From contig NZ_LGQW01000015.1 in the NCBI RefSeq assembly GCF_003116035.1, positions 392,763 to 456,762 of the forward strand: a stretch of 64,000 nucleotides of DNA, read 5' to 3'. Numbering within the stretch: position 1 is the stretch's first letter; the number at the start of each line of letters is the position of its first letter. The position numbers and the translations under genes are program-made. The notes beneath the pieces are model-generated. The model was not told the DNA's origin. It did not search any database and saw nothing but the letters and a program-made list of their open reading frames with translations. The stretch comes from Azospirillum sp. TSH64. GTDB taxonomy: Bacteria; Pseudomonadota; Alphaproteobacteria; Azospirillales; Azospirillaceae. Positions 56,524 to 64,000 of this stretch are shown here, one piece after another.

Positions 56524-57294
56524 ATGACGGTCCGCTTTGAACGGCGCGGAACGGTCGGGCTGATCACCCTGGCGAAGCCCGACCGCCACAACGCGCTGGC
56601 CGCCGATCTGGTGGCCGACCTGCTCTCCACGCTCGACCGGCCCGAGGCGCGCCAGGCCGCCGCGCTGGTCATCGCCGGCGACGGCCCGTCCTTCTGCGCC
56701 GGGGCCGACATCGGCGACCTGCTCGACGCCGGCTGGATGACGCCGACACCCGGCGGGCCGACGCCGATGGACCTGTTCGAGCGGCTTGACGGCCATCCCC
56801 GCCCAACCGTCGCCGCCGTCCATGGCCGGGCGCTCGGCGGCGGGTTCGAGATGACCCTGTGCTGCGATCTGGTGGTCGCGGCGGCGGATGCCGTCTTTGC
56901 GCTGCCCGAACTGGGGCTGGGTGTGGTGCCCAACACCGGGCTGGCGCGGCTGGCGCAGATCGCCGGCCCGCGCCACGCGCTGGACCTGATCCTGACCCGC
57001 CGCCGCATCGGGGCGGAGGAGGCGGCGACGCTGGGGCTGGTCTCCCGCGTCGTTCCGCCCGGACGCGCCGTGGACGCCGCGGTGGAGCTGGCGCGGGCCA
57101 TCACCGACGGGGCGCCGCCGGGGGCCATCGCCACGGTCAAGCGCGCGGTGCGCCGCGCGGCCCCCGTCGACTGGGAGGCGGTGCGCACGATGCTGGCCGA
57201 GCTGCCCCCCGGCGAATGGGCGGAGGGGCTGGGCGCCTTCCGCGACCGGCGGCGGCCCGACTACAGCGAATTCTGGAGGACATCGGATGCGTGA
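56524..57294 (+). CDS. Enoyl-CoA hydratase/isomerase family protein
   Basis: Crotonase-fold enzyme of 256 residues with SFCAGADIGDLLDAG (about residue 56), HGRALGGGFEMTLCCDLVVA (about 100) and ELGLGVVPNTGLARL (about 130). It hydrates the enoyl-CoA from the dehydrogenase at 49117, giving a 3-hydroxyacyl-CoA that the Ltp/DUF35 pair or the HMG-CoA-lyase-like enzyme could cleave. It overlaps the next gene by eight bases. Confidence 0.93.
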   Translation: MTVRFERRGTVGLITLAKPDRHNALAADLVADLLSTLDRPEARQAAALVIAGDGPSFCAGADIGDLLDAGWMTPTPGGPTPMDLFERLDGHPRPTVAAVHGRALGGGFEMTLCCDLVVAAADAVFALPELGLGVVPNTGLARLAQIAGPRHALDLILTRRRIGAEEAATLGLVSRVVPPGRAVDAAVELARAITDGAPPGAIATVKRAVRRAAPVDWEAVRTMLAELPPGEWAEGLGAFRDRRRPDYSEFWRTSDA

Positions 57295-58114
57295 CGCCAA
57301 ATCCTTCCAGGTCTTCGACCTGCATCACCATGTCGGCTCGCTCGACATTGTCGGCGGCCCAAAAGGCAACGGCGCCTCGGGCGGCATGACGGCCGATGCC
57401 GAACAGCGGATCGCCTTCATGGACCTCCATGGCATCGCCCAGGCCCTGCTGATGCCGTCGAACGGATATCAGGCGCCGAACGGCATCGCCGACACCCGCC
57501 GCGTCAACGATGCCGTCGCCGAGTATCGCGACCGCTGGATCGACCGTTTCCCGGCGGCGCTCGCCACCGTGTCGCCGCTGGAAGGGGATGCGGCGCTGGA
57601 CGAGATCGACCGCTGCATCGAGGTGCTCGGGATGAAGGGCATCGTCTGGCACCACCGGTTCCAGGGCTGCGCCATCGACCATCCGCGCATGGATGCGCTG
57701 CTGGAGCGCGTGCGCCATCACGGCGTGCCGGCCTTCATCCACATCATCGGCGATTCCAAGCTGGAATCGCCGTGGAAGCTGGAGGTGCTGGCCGAACGCT
57801 TCCGCGACGTTCGGTTCGTCGCACTGGACGCCTTCTCGTCTCCCGATTTCGCGCACTGGATGCCGCACATCGCGCGGCGTCATCCGAACATCCTGTTCGA
57901 CACCGGGGTGATGGTTCCGGTTTCCCACATGATCGAGCGTTTCGTGCGCGAGGCCGGAGCGCACCGGCTGCTGCTGGGCACGGATTTCTACTCCTCGCCC
58001 AAGCTGTTCAGCGTTCCTTTCCCCCTGCTGGAGATCCTGGCCTCCGACCTGACCGACACGGACTGCGCGGAGATCCTCGGCGGCAACGCCCGCCGCCTGC
58101 TGGGGCTTGCCTGA
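57287..58114 (+). CDS. Amidohydrolase-2 family metal-dependent hydrolase/decarboxylase
   Basis: TIM-barrel protein of 275 residues of the ACMSD/Amidohydrolase-2 family. The metal-site start is VFDLHHHVGSLD (HxH, residues 12-14), later His residues are in IVWHHRFQG and PAFIHIIGDS, and the catalytic Asp is in LLLGTDFYSSP (about residue 231). Members are decarboxylases or lactone/amide hydrolases. It is the last gene of the sigma54 operon and converges on the response regulator gene 61 bases away. Confidence 0.88.
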   Translation: MRDAKSFQVFDLHHHVGSLDIVGGPKGNGASGGMTADAEQRIAFMDLHGIAQALLMPSNGYQAPNGIADTRRVNDAVAEYRDRWIDRFPAALATVSPLEGDAALDEIDRCIEVLGMKGIVWHHRFQGCAIDHPRMDALLERVRHHGVPAFIHIIGDSKLESPWKLEVLAERFRDVRFVALDAFSSPDFAHWMPHIARRHPNILFDTGVMVPVSHMIERFVREAGAHRLLLGTDFYSSPKLFSVPFPLLEILASDLTDTDCAEILGGNARRLLGLA

Positions 58115-58175
58115 GAGACCGGCCCGGGTGGTGGCTTCCGCTTGGGATCTGGACCCGTATTCGCAAACCGTCCAT

Positions 58176-59150
58176 CTACCGCCCGTTCAGCGCCCGCACC
58201 GCCATGGCGGCGGCGGCGGCCCGGTTCTCGACGCCGAGCTTCGCATAGATCTGCTCCAGATGCTTGTCGACCGTGCGCGGGCTGAGACCGAGGATTTCGG
58301 CGATGTCGCGGTTCGGCTTGCCGTTGGCGACCCACATCAGCACCTCCGCCTCGCGCGGGGTCAGCGACAGCTTGTCTTTCAACAGCCCGCCCTCGCCGGC
58401 ACCGGATTCCTCGGCCAGTTGCAGCAGGATCTCGTCGGGGCCGGTCTGGCCGACCGGGCTGAGGCGCAGGCGGCGGCCGTCGGCAAGGGTGGCGATCACC
58501 ACGCTGTCCGGCTTGCGCCCGGCGCCGCCGGCCTGACGGTCGGCCAGCCAGCGGCGCGCCTCCTCCGGCAGCGAGACGCCGGTGGCGTGGCCGTCGGCGG
58601 CGGCGGGGCCGAAGGCGGCCTCCAGCATGCGGGTGGTCTGCGGCGTGCACCACAACACCTCGCCCCGGTGGTTGGCGGCGAGCAGGGTGCGGCCGGTGAC
58701 GTCCAGCGCCGCCCGCGTGCTCTGGGCGACACGGGCGTTGGCGAGGTGGGCGTACATGCGGGCGATCAGCGTTTCGGCGACGATCGGCTTGGTGACGTAA
58801 TCGACCCCGCCGGCGGCGAAGCCCTTCAGGATGTGCTCCGTCTCGGTCAGGCCGGTCATGAAGATGACGGGGACATGGGCGACCTGGCTGCTGCGCTTCA
58901 GCTGCCGGCAGGTCTCGAAGCCGTCCAGCCCCGGCATGATGGCGTCCATCAGGATGACGTCGGGGGTCACTTGCTCCAGCAGGGCCAGCGCCTTGCGGCC
59001 GTCCAGCGCCACCAGCACGGTCACCCCGGCCTCCTCCAGCGCGTCGGTCAGGAAGCTGAGGGCTTCGGGCGAATCGTCGACGACGAGGACGACGTCACGC
59101 GGTCTGGTTACGGATTTCATCGTCATGGCTGGCATCGTCATGGCTGTCAT
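58176..59150 (-). CDS. Response regulator with receiver and LuxR-type HTH
   Basis: Response regulator of up to 324 residues. The receiver domain has the acidic pair VLVVDDSPEAL, phospho-Asp in DVILMDAIMPGLDG (about residue 67) and Lys in YVTKPI. A middle region (about 145-255) resembles a degenerate PAS domain. The C-terminal LuxR HTH is LTPREAEVLMWVANGKPNRD and then SPRTVDKHLEQIYAKLGV. The start is uncertain: five in-frame ATGs lie at 59150-59120, and the gene overlaps the kinase gene by 26-56 bases. It is the cognate output of the fusion kinase upstream and probably controls the divergent urt operon. Confidence 0.92.
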   Translation of the reverse strand: MTAMTMPAMTMKSVTRPRDVVLVVDDSPEALSFLTDALEEAGVTVLVALDGRKALALLEQVTPDVILMDAIMPGLDGFETCRQLKRSSQVAHVPVIFMTGLTETEHILKGFAAGGVDYVTKPIVAETLIARMYAHLANARVAQSTRAALDVTGRTLLAANHRGEVLWCTPQTTRMLEAAFGPAAADGHATGVSLPEEARRWLADRQAGGAGRKPDSVVIATLADGRRLRLSPVGQTGPDEILLQLAEESGAGEGGLLKDKLSLTPREAEVLMWVANGKPNRDIAEILGLSPRTVDKHLEQIYAKLGVENRAAAAAMAVRALNGR

Positions 59151-62100
59151 CGCGGTACACCGCCTCCAGCGCGGCCATATACTGGTTCAGGTCGTAGTTG
59201 CTGACGAGCGTCCGCATGCGGCCGACGAAGCGCTCCAGCTCCGGATGGGCGGCGGCGATCTCGGCCAGCTTGGCCTGCATGCCGCGGACATAGCCGATGC
59301 GGCCCAGATGGATCAGCTCGGCGATGTGGTGCTGCGGCGGCAGTTCGGATGCGGCGAAATCCGCCGGGCCGTCGTCCGCGCCGGCCGGTGTCTCGTATTC
59401 CCAGTCGATGCCGCGCAGCCGGCCGATGCAGGCGAGCAGCTTCGGGATGGAGACCGGCTTGGCGACAAAGCCGTCATGCGGCTGGCCCCCATCGGCGCGG
59501 GCGTCGGCACCGGTCCCGGCTCCCAGCCCGGCGGCGGGCCGGTCCTCCCGCGTGTCGGCCGACACCAGGACGATGGTGGTGTCGTCATGGCCGGAGGCGC
59601 GCAGCCGCCTCGCCACCTCCAGACCGTTCATGCCGGGCATCGAGATGTCGAGCAGCAGGATGTCCGGCCGGTGAAGCTCCGCCATGGCGAGGCAGGTCGG
59701 GCCGTCGGTCGCCTTGAAGACGGTGAAGCCAAGCTCGGCCAGCAGGTCGGCCAGCAGGTTGCGGTGGGCGAGGTCGTCGTCGGTGACCAGCACGGTCAGG
59801 CGCGGCCCGCGATAGCCGCGGATCGGAAGATCGGGCTGGGACGAGGCGGTCGACAGCATCGCCGCCGACATCATCAGCCGCACCCGGAACAGGCTGCCGG
59901 CGCCGGGCGTGCTGGTCACGGTGATCTCGCCGCCCATCACCTGGGTCAGCAGCTTGGTGATGGTCAGGCCGAGCCCCATGCCGGGCACCATCGGGTTGGC
60001 GGCAGAGCCGCGCTCGAAGGGCTGGAAGATGCGCTCCAGATCGGCCGCGGCGATGCCGGGACCGGTGTCCTCGACCTCGAACTCGGCGATCTGGCTGCGG
60101 TGGCGCACCCGCAGGCAGACGGCGCCGCTGTCGGTGAACTTGATGGCGTTGGACAGCAGGTTGATCAGGATCTGGCGGATGCGCCCCTCGTCGGTGAAGA
60201 CCACCGGCGGCAGATCCTCCGGCGCCTCGAAGCGGAAGGCGATGCCCTTGGCTTCCGCCTGGAGGTGGAACATGCCGACGAGCTGGTCGAGCAGGTCGCC
60301 GAAGCGCACCTCCGCCCGGTTCAGCTGCAACCGGCCGCTCTCGATCTTCGACACGTCGAGCAGCCCGTCGAGCAATCCTGACAGATGCTCGGCGCTGCGG
60401 CGGATGACGCGCACCGCATCCACCCGGTGCGGCGGCATGGCCGGATCGCGCTCCAGCATCTGCGAATAGCCGAAGATGGCGCTGAGCGGCGTGCGGAACT
60501 CGTGGCCGATGCCGACCAGATAGCGGCTCTTGGCCAAGTTCGCCGCCTCCGCCGCCTCCTTCGCCTTCTGAAGCTGGGCGTCGGTGCGCTCATGCGCCTC
60601 GATCTCCCGCATCAGCAGGTCGGTCTGCCGGTGCGTCTCCTCCTGCGCCACCTTGCGGCTTTCCCGCGCCAGCACGAACAGCCAGGTGGCGACGCCGGCG
60701 ACGATCATCAGGATGAAGAAGACCTTCCACAGCGTGCTGCGGATCAGCGCCTGCGCCTCGGCGTTGACCGACGCAACCTCGACATAGACCAGCGACAGCA
60801 CGGCGCCGATGGCGAGCGCCAGCATCAGCAGGACGCCGAGATAATGCCCGAGCCGGGCCTTCAGCGCCGTGGCGGCCCGCGGCGGCAGGACGGCGTCGAG
60901 CGCGTGGCGCAGCTGCACGCCCAGCCGCGCGTCCTTCTTGCAGCCGTCGCCGCAGCGGGCGTCCAGCGAACAGCAGAGCGAGCAGATCGCCCCGGCATAG
61001 ACCGGGCAGAAGGCCATGTCGTCGGGCTCGAAGGCATGCTGGCAGATGCGGCAGCGGATCGCCTCCTCGCCGTTCCAGTCCTCGAAGGGGCGGCGGGCGA
61101 TGTAGTAGCGGCCGCGGGTCGCCCAGGCGATGGCGGGGGCGGCGAGGAAGGCGGCGGCGAAGGCGAGGAAGGGGGCGCAGACCTTCAGGGTCGTCCCCAG
61201 CCCGCCCAGGAAGGCCAGCATCGACAGCACCGTCGCCAGCAGCATGGCGCCGACGCCGACCGGGTTGATGTCGTAGAGATGGGCGCGCTTGAACTCGACA
61301 TGGCGCGGGCTGAGGCCGAGCGGCTTGTTCACCACCAGATCGGCGACCAGCGCGCCGATCCAGGAGGCGGCGACGCTGGAATAGAGCCCCAGCACCGGCT
61401 CCAGCGTCTTGTAGATGCCGAGTTCCATCAGCATCAGGCCGATGACGACGTTGAACACCACCCACACCACCCGGCCGGGATGGCTGTGGGTCAGGCGCGA
61501 GAAGAAGTTCGACCAGGCGATGGAACCGGCATAGGTGTTGGTGACGTTGATCTTCAGCTGCGACAGCACGACGAACAGGCCGGTCAGGCCCAGCGCCAGC
61601 TGCGGCGACGGCGTCACATACTGGAAGGCGACGAGATACATCCGCGTCGGCTCCGCCGCCAGTTCCACCGGCACGGCGTTCTGCAACGCCAGCACCACCA
61701 GGAAGGATCCGAGCAGAAGCTTGATCGTGCCGATGACGATCCAGCCCGGCCCGGCCGCCACCAGCGCCGCCCACCAGCCGAGCCTCTTGCGGCCTTTCGC
61801 GTCGGGGTCGTAGGGCAGGAAGCGGATGAAATCGACCTGCTCGCCGATCTGCGCCAGCAGCGAGAACACCACCGACGCCGCGGCGCCGAACAGCATCGGG
61901 TCGAAGCCGCCAGCCGCATCCGGCGCCCGGCCGGGGAAGCGGGTCCAGGCGGCGAAGGCCTCGCCGTCCTGGACGGCGATGAACAGGAAGGGGAGGGCGT
62001 GCAGCGCCAGCCACAGCGGTTGGGTCCACAGCTGGAGGCGGCTGATGACGGTGAAGCCGTAGGCGACCAGCGGGATCACCAGCAGCGAGCTGACGACGTA

Positions 62101-62565
62101 ACCGGCGGCCAATGGCAGGCCGAAGACCATCTCCAGCGCCGTCGCCATGATCGCCGCCTCGATGGCGAAGAAGATGAAGGTGAAGGACGCGTAGATCAGC
62201 GAGGTGATGGTGGAGCCGATATAGCCGAAGCCGGCGCCGCGCGTCAGCAGATCCATATCCACGCCATAACGGCTGGCGTAATAGCTGATGGGCAGCGCGC
62301 TGGCGAAGATCAGGGCGGCGGCGGTCAGGATGGCGAGCAGCGCGTTGGTGAAGCCGTAATTCAGCGTGACCGCCCCGCCGATGGCCTCCAGCGCCAGGAA
62401 GGAGATCGAGCCGAGTGCCGTGTTGGCGACGCGCAGCGGAGACCAGCGCCGCGCCTTCCGCGCGGTGAAGCGCAGCGCGTAATCCTCCAGCGTCTGGTTG
62501 GCGACCCACCTGTTGTAGGTCCGCCGGACCGCGATCACCCTCTGGCGCCCCGCCGTCGGCCCCAT
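59095..62565 (-). CDS. NCS1 permease-like / hybrid histidine kinase fusion
   Basis: Giant sensor of 1156 residues. Residues about 25-500 are a 12-helix module of the NCS1 nucleobase:cation symporter family (YALRFTARKARRW, AIGGAVTLNYGFTN, LLAQIGEQVDFIRFLP). About 500-540 is a cysteine cluster with CRICQ, FCPVYAGAIC, LCCSLDARCGDGC. Two more helices follow, then HisKA with phospho-His in GIGHEFRTPLSAIFGYSQML (about 687), HATPase (NLLSNAIKFTD, DTGPGI, GLGLTI) and a receiver with Asp in DILLLDISMPGMNG. The transporter part probably senses or imports a nitrogen compound such as a purine, allantoin or urea. GGGAGGG precedes ATG by three bases. It is divergent from urtA. Confidence 0.92.
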   Translation of the reverse strand: MGPTAGRQRVIAVRRTYNRWVANQTLEDYALRFTARKARRWSPLRVANTALGSISFLALEAIGGAVTLNYGFTNALLAILTAAALIFASALPISYYASRYGVDMDLLTRGAGFGYIGSTITSLIYASFTFIFFAIEAAIMATALEMVFGLPLAAGYVVSSLLVIPLVAYGFTVISRLQLWTQPLWLALHALPFLFIAVQDGEAFAAWTRFPGRAPDAAGGFDPMLFGAAASVVFSLLAQIGEQVDFIRFLPYDPDAKGRKRLGWWAALVAAGPGWIVIGTIKLLLGSFLVVLALQNAVPVELAAEPTRMYLVAFQYVTPSPQLALGLTGLFVVLSQLKINVTNTYAGSIAWSNFFSRLTHSHPGRVVWVVFNVVIGLMLMELGIYKTLEPVLGLYSSVAASWIGALVADLVVNKPLGLSPRHVEFKRAHLYDINPVGVGAMLLATVLSMLAFLGGLGTTLKVCAPFLAFAAAFLAAPAIAWATRGRYYIARRPFEDWNGEEAIRCRICQHAFEPDDMAFCPVYAGAICSLCCSLDARCGDGCKKDARLGVQLRHALDAVLPPRAATALKARLGHYLGVLLMLALAIGAVLSLVYVEVASVNAEAQALIRSTLWKVFFILMIVAGVATWLFVLARESRKVAQEETHRQTDLLMREIEAHERTDAQLQKAKEAAEAANLAKSRYLVGIGHEFRTPLSAIFGYSQMLERDPAMPPHRVDAVRVIRRSAEHLSGLLDGLLDVSKIESGRLQLNRAEVRFGDLLDQLVGMFHLQAEAKGIAFRFEAPEDLPPVVFTDEGRIRQILINLLSNAIKFTDSGAVCLRVRHRSQIAEFEVEDTGPGIAAADLERIFQPFERGSAANPMVPGMGLGLTITKLLTQVMGGEITVTSTPGAGSLFRVRLMMSAAMLSTASSQPDLPIRGYRGPRLTVLVTDDDLAHRNLLADLLAELGFTVFKATDGPTCLAMAELHRPDILLLDISMPGMNGLEVARRLRASGHDDTTIVLVSADTREDRPAAGLGAGTGADARADGGQPHDGFVAKPVSIPKLLACIGRLRGIDWEYETPAGADDGPADFAASELPPQHHIAELIHLGRIGYVRGMQAKLAEIAAAHPELERFVGRMRTLVSNYDLNQYMAALEAVYRDDSHDDASHDDEIRNQTA

Positions 62566-62975
62566 TCGCCCTCCCTGAAATCAGTTTGCGGTACAGATTG
62601 TTTGAAATTTCCCCTTGTTCCCCGGTCTCATAGTAAAGCCCGCGGTTCCGCCAGTCTGTCAGAAATAAAGGCACCGAACAACAAGGCCTGAGGGCCGCTA
62701 TAGTCTGCGAGAGGACACGGAGCCGTCACTCGCTCTTGGGTGGTTGCGAGCGCCGGATCGAATTCGGACTGCCGCGATTTTATAACGATTTGCCGCCCGC
62801 CACCCCTATACGCAAATCCACGTATTGCTGCACCGCACCGTTCGGCCAACCATCGGGGCGTCCTGTCGCGGATGGTTCCGCCAACTCCCCCCGAAAAAAA
62901 GCGCCTTTCAAAACAGCCGTCCCCCGGTTGCGGGCGGTCTTTGCAGGGCGACAACGGCCAACATCAGGAGGCTTC
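62566..62975. promoter_or_regulatory. Divergent control region of kinase fusion and urtA
   Basis: Gene-free 410 bases between divergent start codons. The part next to the kinase (62580-62680) and around 62775-62785 (TTTTATAAC) is relatively AT-rich. I saw no exact sigma54 promoter and no NtrC-type TGCACC/GGTGCA pair. The urtA ribosome site is CAGGAGG, seven bases before ATG. No ORF here is convincing. Confidence 0.5.
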
Positions 62976-64000
62976 ATGTCCTCGGACAAGATCAATGCGG
63001 ACAAGCTCACCGGCGGCGCTCACTCGCCGCTCCGCCGCAAGCTCCTCCTCGGCATGGCGGCGCTGCCGGCCATCGGCCTGCTGCCGCGCGGCGCGCTGGC
63101 CCAGGCGCTGCCGACCGACGCCGTCAACACCACCAAGCTGGCCGTCACCGACAGCACGGTGAAGGTCGGCATCCTGCATTCCACCACCGGCACCATGGCG
63201 ATCTCCGAGACCGGTTCGGTGCAGGCCGAGAAGCTGGCCATCGCCCAGATCAACGAGATGGGCGGCGTGCTGGGCCGCAAGATCGAGGTGATCCAGGAGG
63301 ACGGCGCCAGCGACTGGCCGACCTTCGCCGAAAAGGCGCGCAAGCTGCTGGTCGAGGACAAGGTGGCGGCGGTGTTCGGCTGCTGGACGTCCGCCTCGCG
63401 CAAGGCGGTGCTGCCAGTGTTCGAGCAGTACAACGGCATGCTCTATTACCCGACCTTCTACGAAGGGCTGGAGCAGTCGAAGAATGTCATCTACACCGGG
63501 CAGGAAGCCACCCAGCAGATCCTGGCCGGGCTCGACTGGGTGACGAAGGAGAAGGGGGCGAAGACCTTCTTCCTGATCGGCTCCGACTATATCTGGCCGC
63601 GCACCTCCAACAAAATCGCCCGCAAGCACATCGAGATGCATGGGCAGAAGGTGGTCGGCGAGGAGTATTTCCCGCTCGGCCACACCCAGTTCAACTCGGT
63701 CATCAACAAGATCAAGCTGACCAAGCCGGACGTGATCTACGCTTCGGTCGTCGGCGGGTCGAACGTCGCCTTCTACAAGCAGCTGAAGGCGGCCGGCATC
63801 GACCTGAACAAGCAGACGCTGATGACCATCTCCGTCACCGAGGACGAGATGCTGGGCATCGGCGGCGAGAACATCGCCGGCGCCTATGCCTGCATGAAGT
63901 ATTTCCAGTCGCTGAAGAACCCCAACAACGAGAAGTTCGTCGCCGCCTTCAAGAAGATGTGGGGCGGGGAGAGCGTGATCGGCGACGTCACCCAGGCGGG
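62976..64000 (+). CDS. urtA: Urea ABC transporter substrate-binding protein UrtA (3' truncated by window end)
   Basis: First 341 residues of UrtA, which delivers urea to the UrtBCDE importer. A signal peptide with an RRK motif covers about residues 1-45 (PLRRKLLLGMAALPAIGLLP). The mature protein shows UrtA hallmarks VKVGILHSTTGTMAISET, FGCWTSASRKAVLPVFEQ, NGMLYYPTFYEGLEQS and YTGQEATQQI. The frame is open to base 64000, so the C-terminus and probably urtBCDE lie beyond. The neighbouring sensor fusion and response regulator probably adjust its expression. Confidence 0.95.
   Translation, partial: MSSDKINADKLTGGAHSPLRRKLLLGMAALPAIGLLPRGALAQALPTDAVNTTKLAVTDSTVKVGILHSTTGTMAISETGSVQAEKLAIAQINEMGGVLGRKIEVIQEDGASDWPTFAEKARKLLVEDKVAAVFGCWTSASRKAVLPVFEQYNGMLYYPTFYEGLEQSKNVIYTGQEATQQILAGLDWVTKEKGAKTFFLIGSDYIWPRTSNKIARKHIEMHGQKVVGEEYFPLGHTQFNSVINKIKLTKPDVIYASVVGGSNVAFYKQLKAAGIDLNKQTLMTISVTEDEMLGIGGENIAGAYACMKYFQSLKNPNNEKFVAAFKKMWGGESVIGDVTQA

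Noticed and set aside
62932..62945. Possible sigma54 promoter upstream of urtA (GG...TTTGC)
   Set aside because: The spacing between GG and GC is nine bases rather than ten, and the -24 element lacks TGGCAC. It also lies too close to the start codon.

Overview
The window is GC-rich (mostly G or C at third codon positions) and densely coded. It looks like an alphaproteobacterium of the Azospirillum/Rhodospirillales type. That assignment rests on protein style, codon use and the load of ABC transporters and CoA-linked catabolic genes. There is no rRNA, tRNA or phylogenetic marker to confirm it, apart from an accessory-looking groESL. I saw no tRNA, rRNA, CRISPR array, insertion sequence or prophage gene. 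A lone parB-like gene leaves open whether this is chromosome or a large plasmid/chromid.

Layout. (A) 1-14161 is an island of transport and oxidation genes that fits organosulfur scavenging. A plus-strand operon (truncated TauB/SsuB-type ATPase, permease, amidohydrolase, FAD/NAD(P) protein) converges on two minus-strand operons. One holds an SsuA/B/C-like importer with a BisC-type molybdoenzyme. The other holds a DszA/SnaA/NtaA-type flavin monooxygenase, a second sulfonate-type binding protein, a dicluster ferredoxin and a fumarate-reductase-like flavoprotein. (B) 14456-25152 (plus) holds groES-groEL with a clear intrinsic terminator, then two near-duplicate HAAT-family binding proteins, a fused LivH-LivM permease, LivG, LivF, an FAD oxidoreductase and a CMD/AhpD-like protein. 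(C) 25195-26001 (minus) is an orphan ParB-like protein. (D) 26174-42916 is a divergent catabolic cluster. The minus arm holds aldehyde dehydrogenase, a 53-residue ORF, a TPP enzyme, a 4-OT-like tautomerase, an IclR regulator, a CaiB CoA-transferase and an enolase-superfamily protein. The plus arm holds a complete HAAT importer, a second enolase-superfamily protein, two acyl-CoA dehydrogenases and an enoyl-CoA hydratase. (E) 43031-58114 is a sigma54-controlled catabolic operon. A PrpR-type enhancer-binding protein (minus) faces 13 plus-strand genes: CaiB, HMG-CoA-lyase-like, acyl-CoA synthetase, acyl-CoA dehydrogenase, HAAT permeases and ATPases, a thiolase-like protein with its DUF35 partner, a binding protein, enoyl-CoA hydratase and amidohydrolase. 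A textbook -24/-12 promoter and four CGTTTCAT repeats lie between them. (F) 58176-64000 has a response regulator and a very large NCS1-permease/histidine-kinase/receiver fusion (minus), divergent from urtA (plus, cut by the window end).

How the genes work together. Four importers of the branched-chain-amino-acid/urea (HAAT) superfamily appear in 64 kb, three of them next to their own degradative enzymes, so each block looks like a self-contained uptake-plus-catabolism unit with its own regulator. Substrates of blocks B, D and E cannot be fixed from sequence. The most unusual items are the transporter-sensor-kinase fusion beside urtA, the sigma54 promoter with its repeat array, the thiolase-like protein lacking the expected nucleophile beside a DUF35 partner, and two distant hairpins whose stems differ by compensatory changes.
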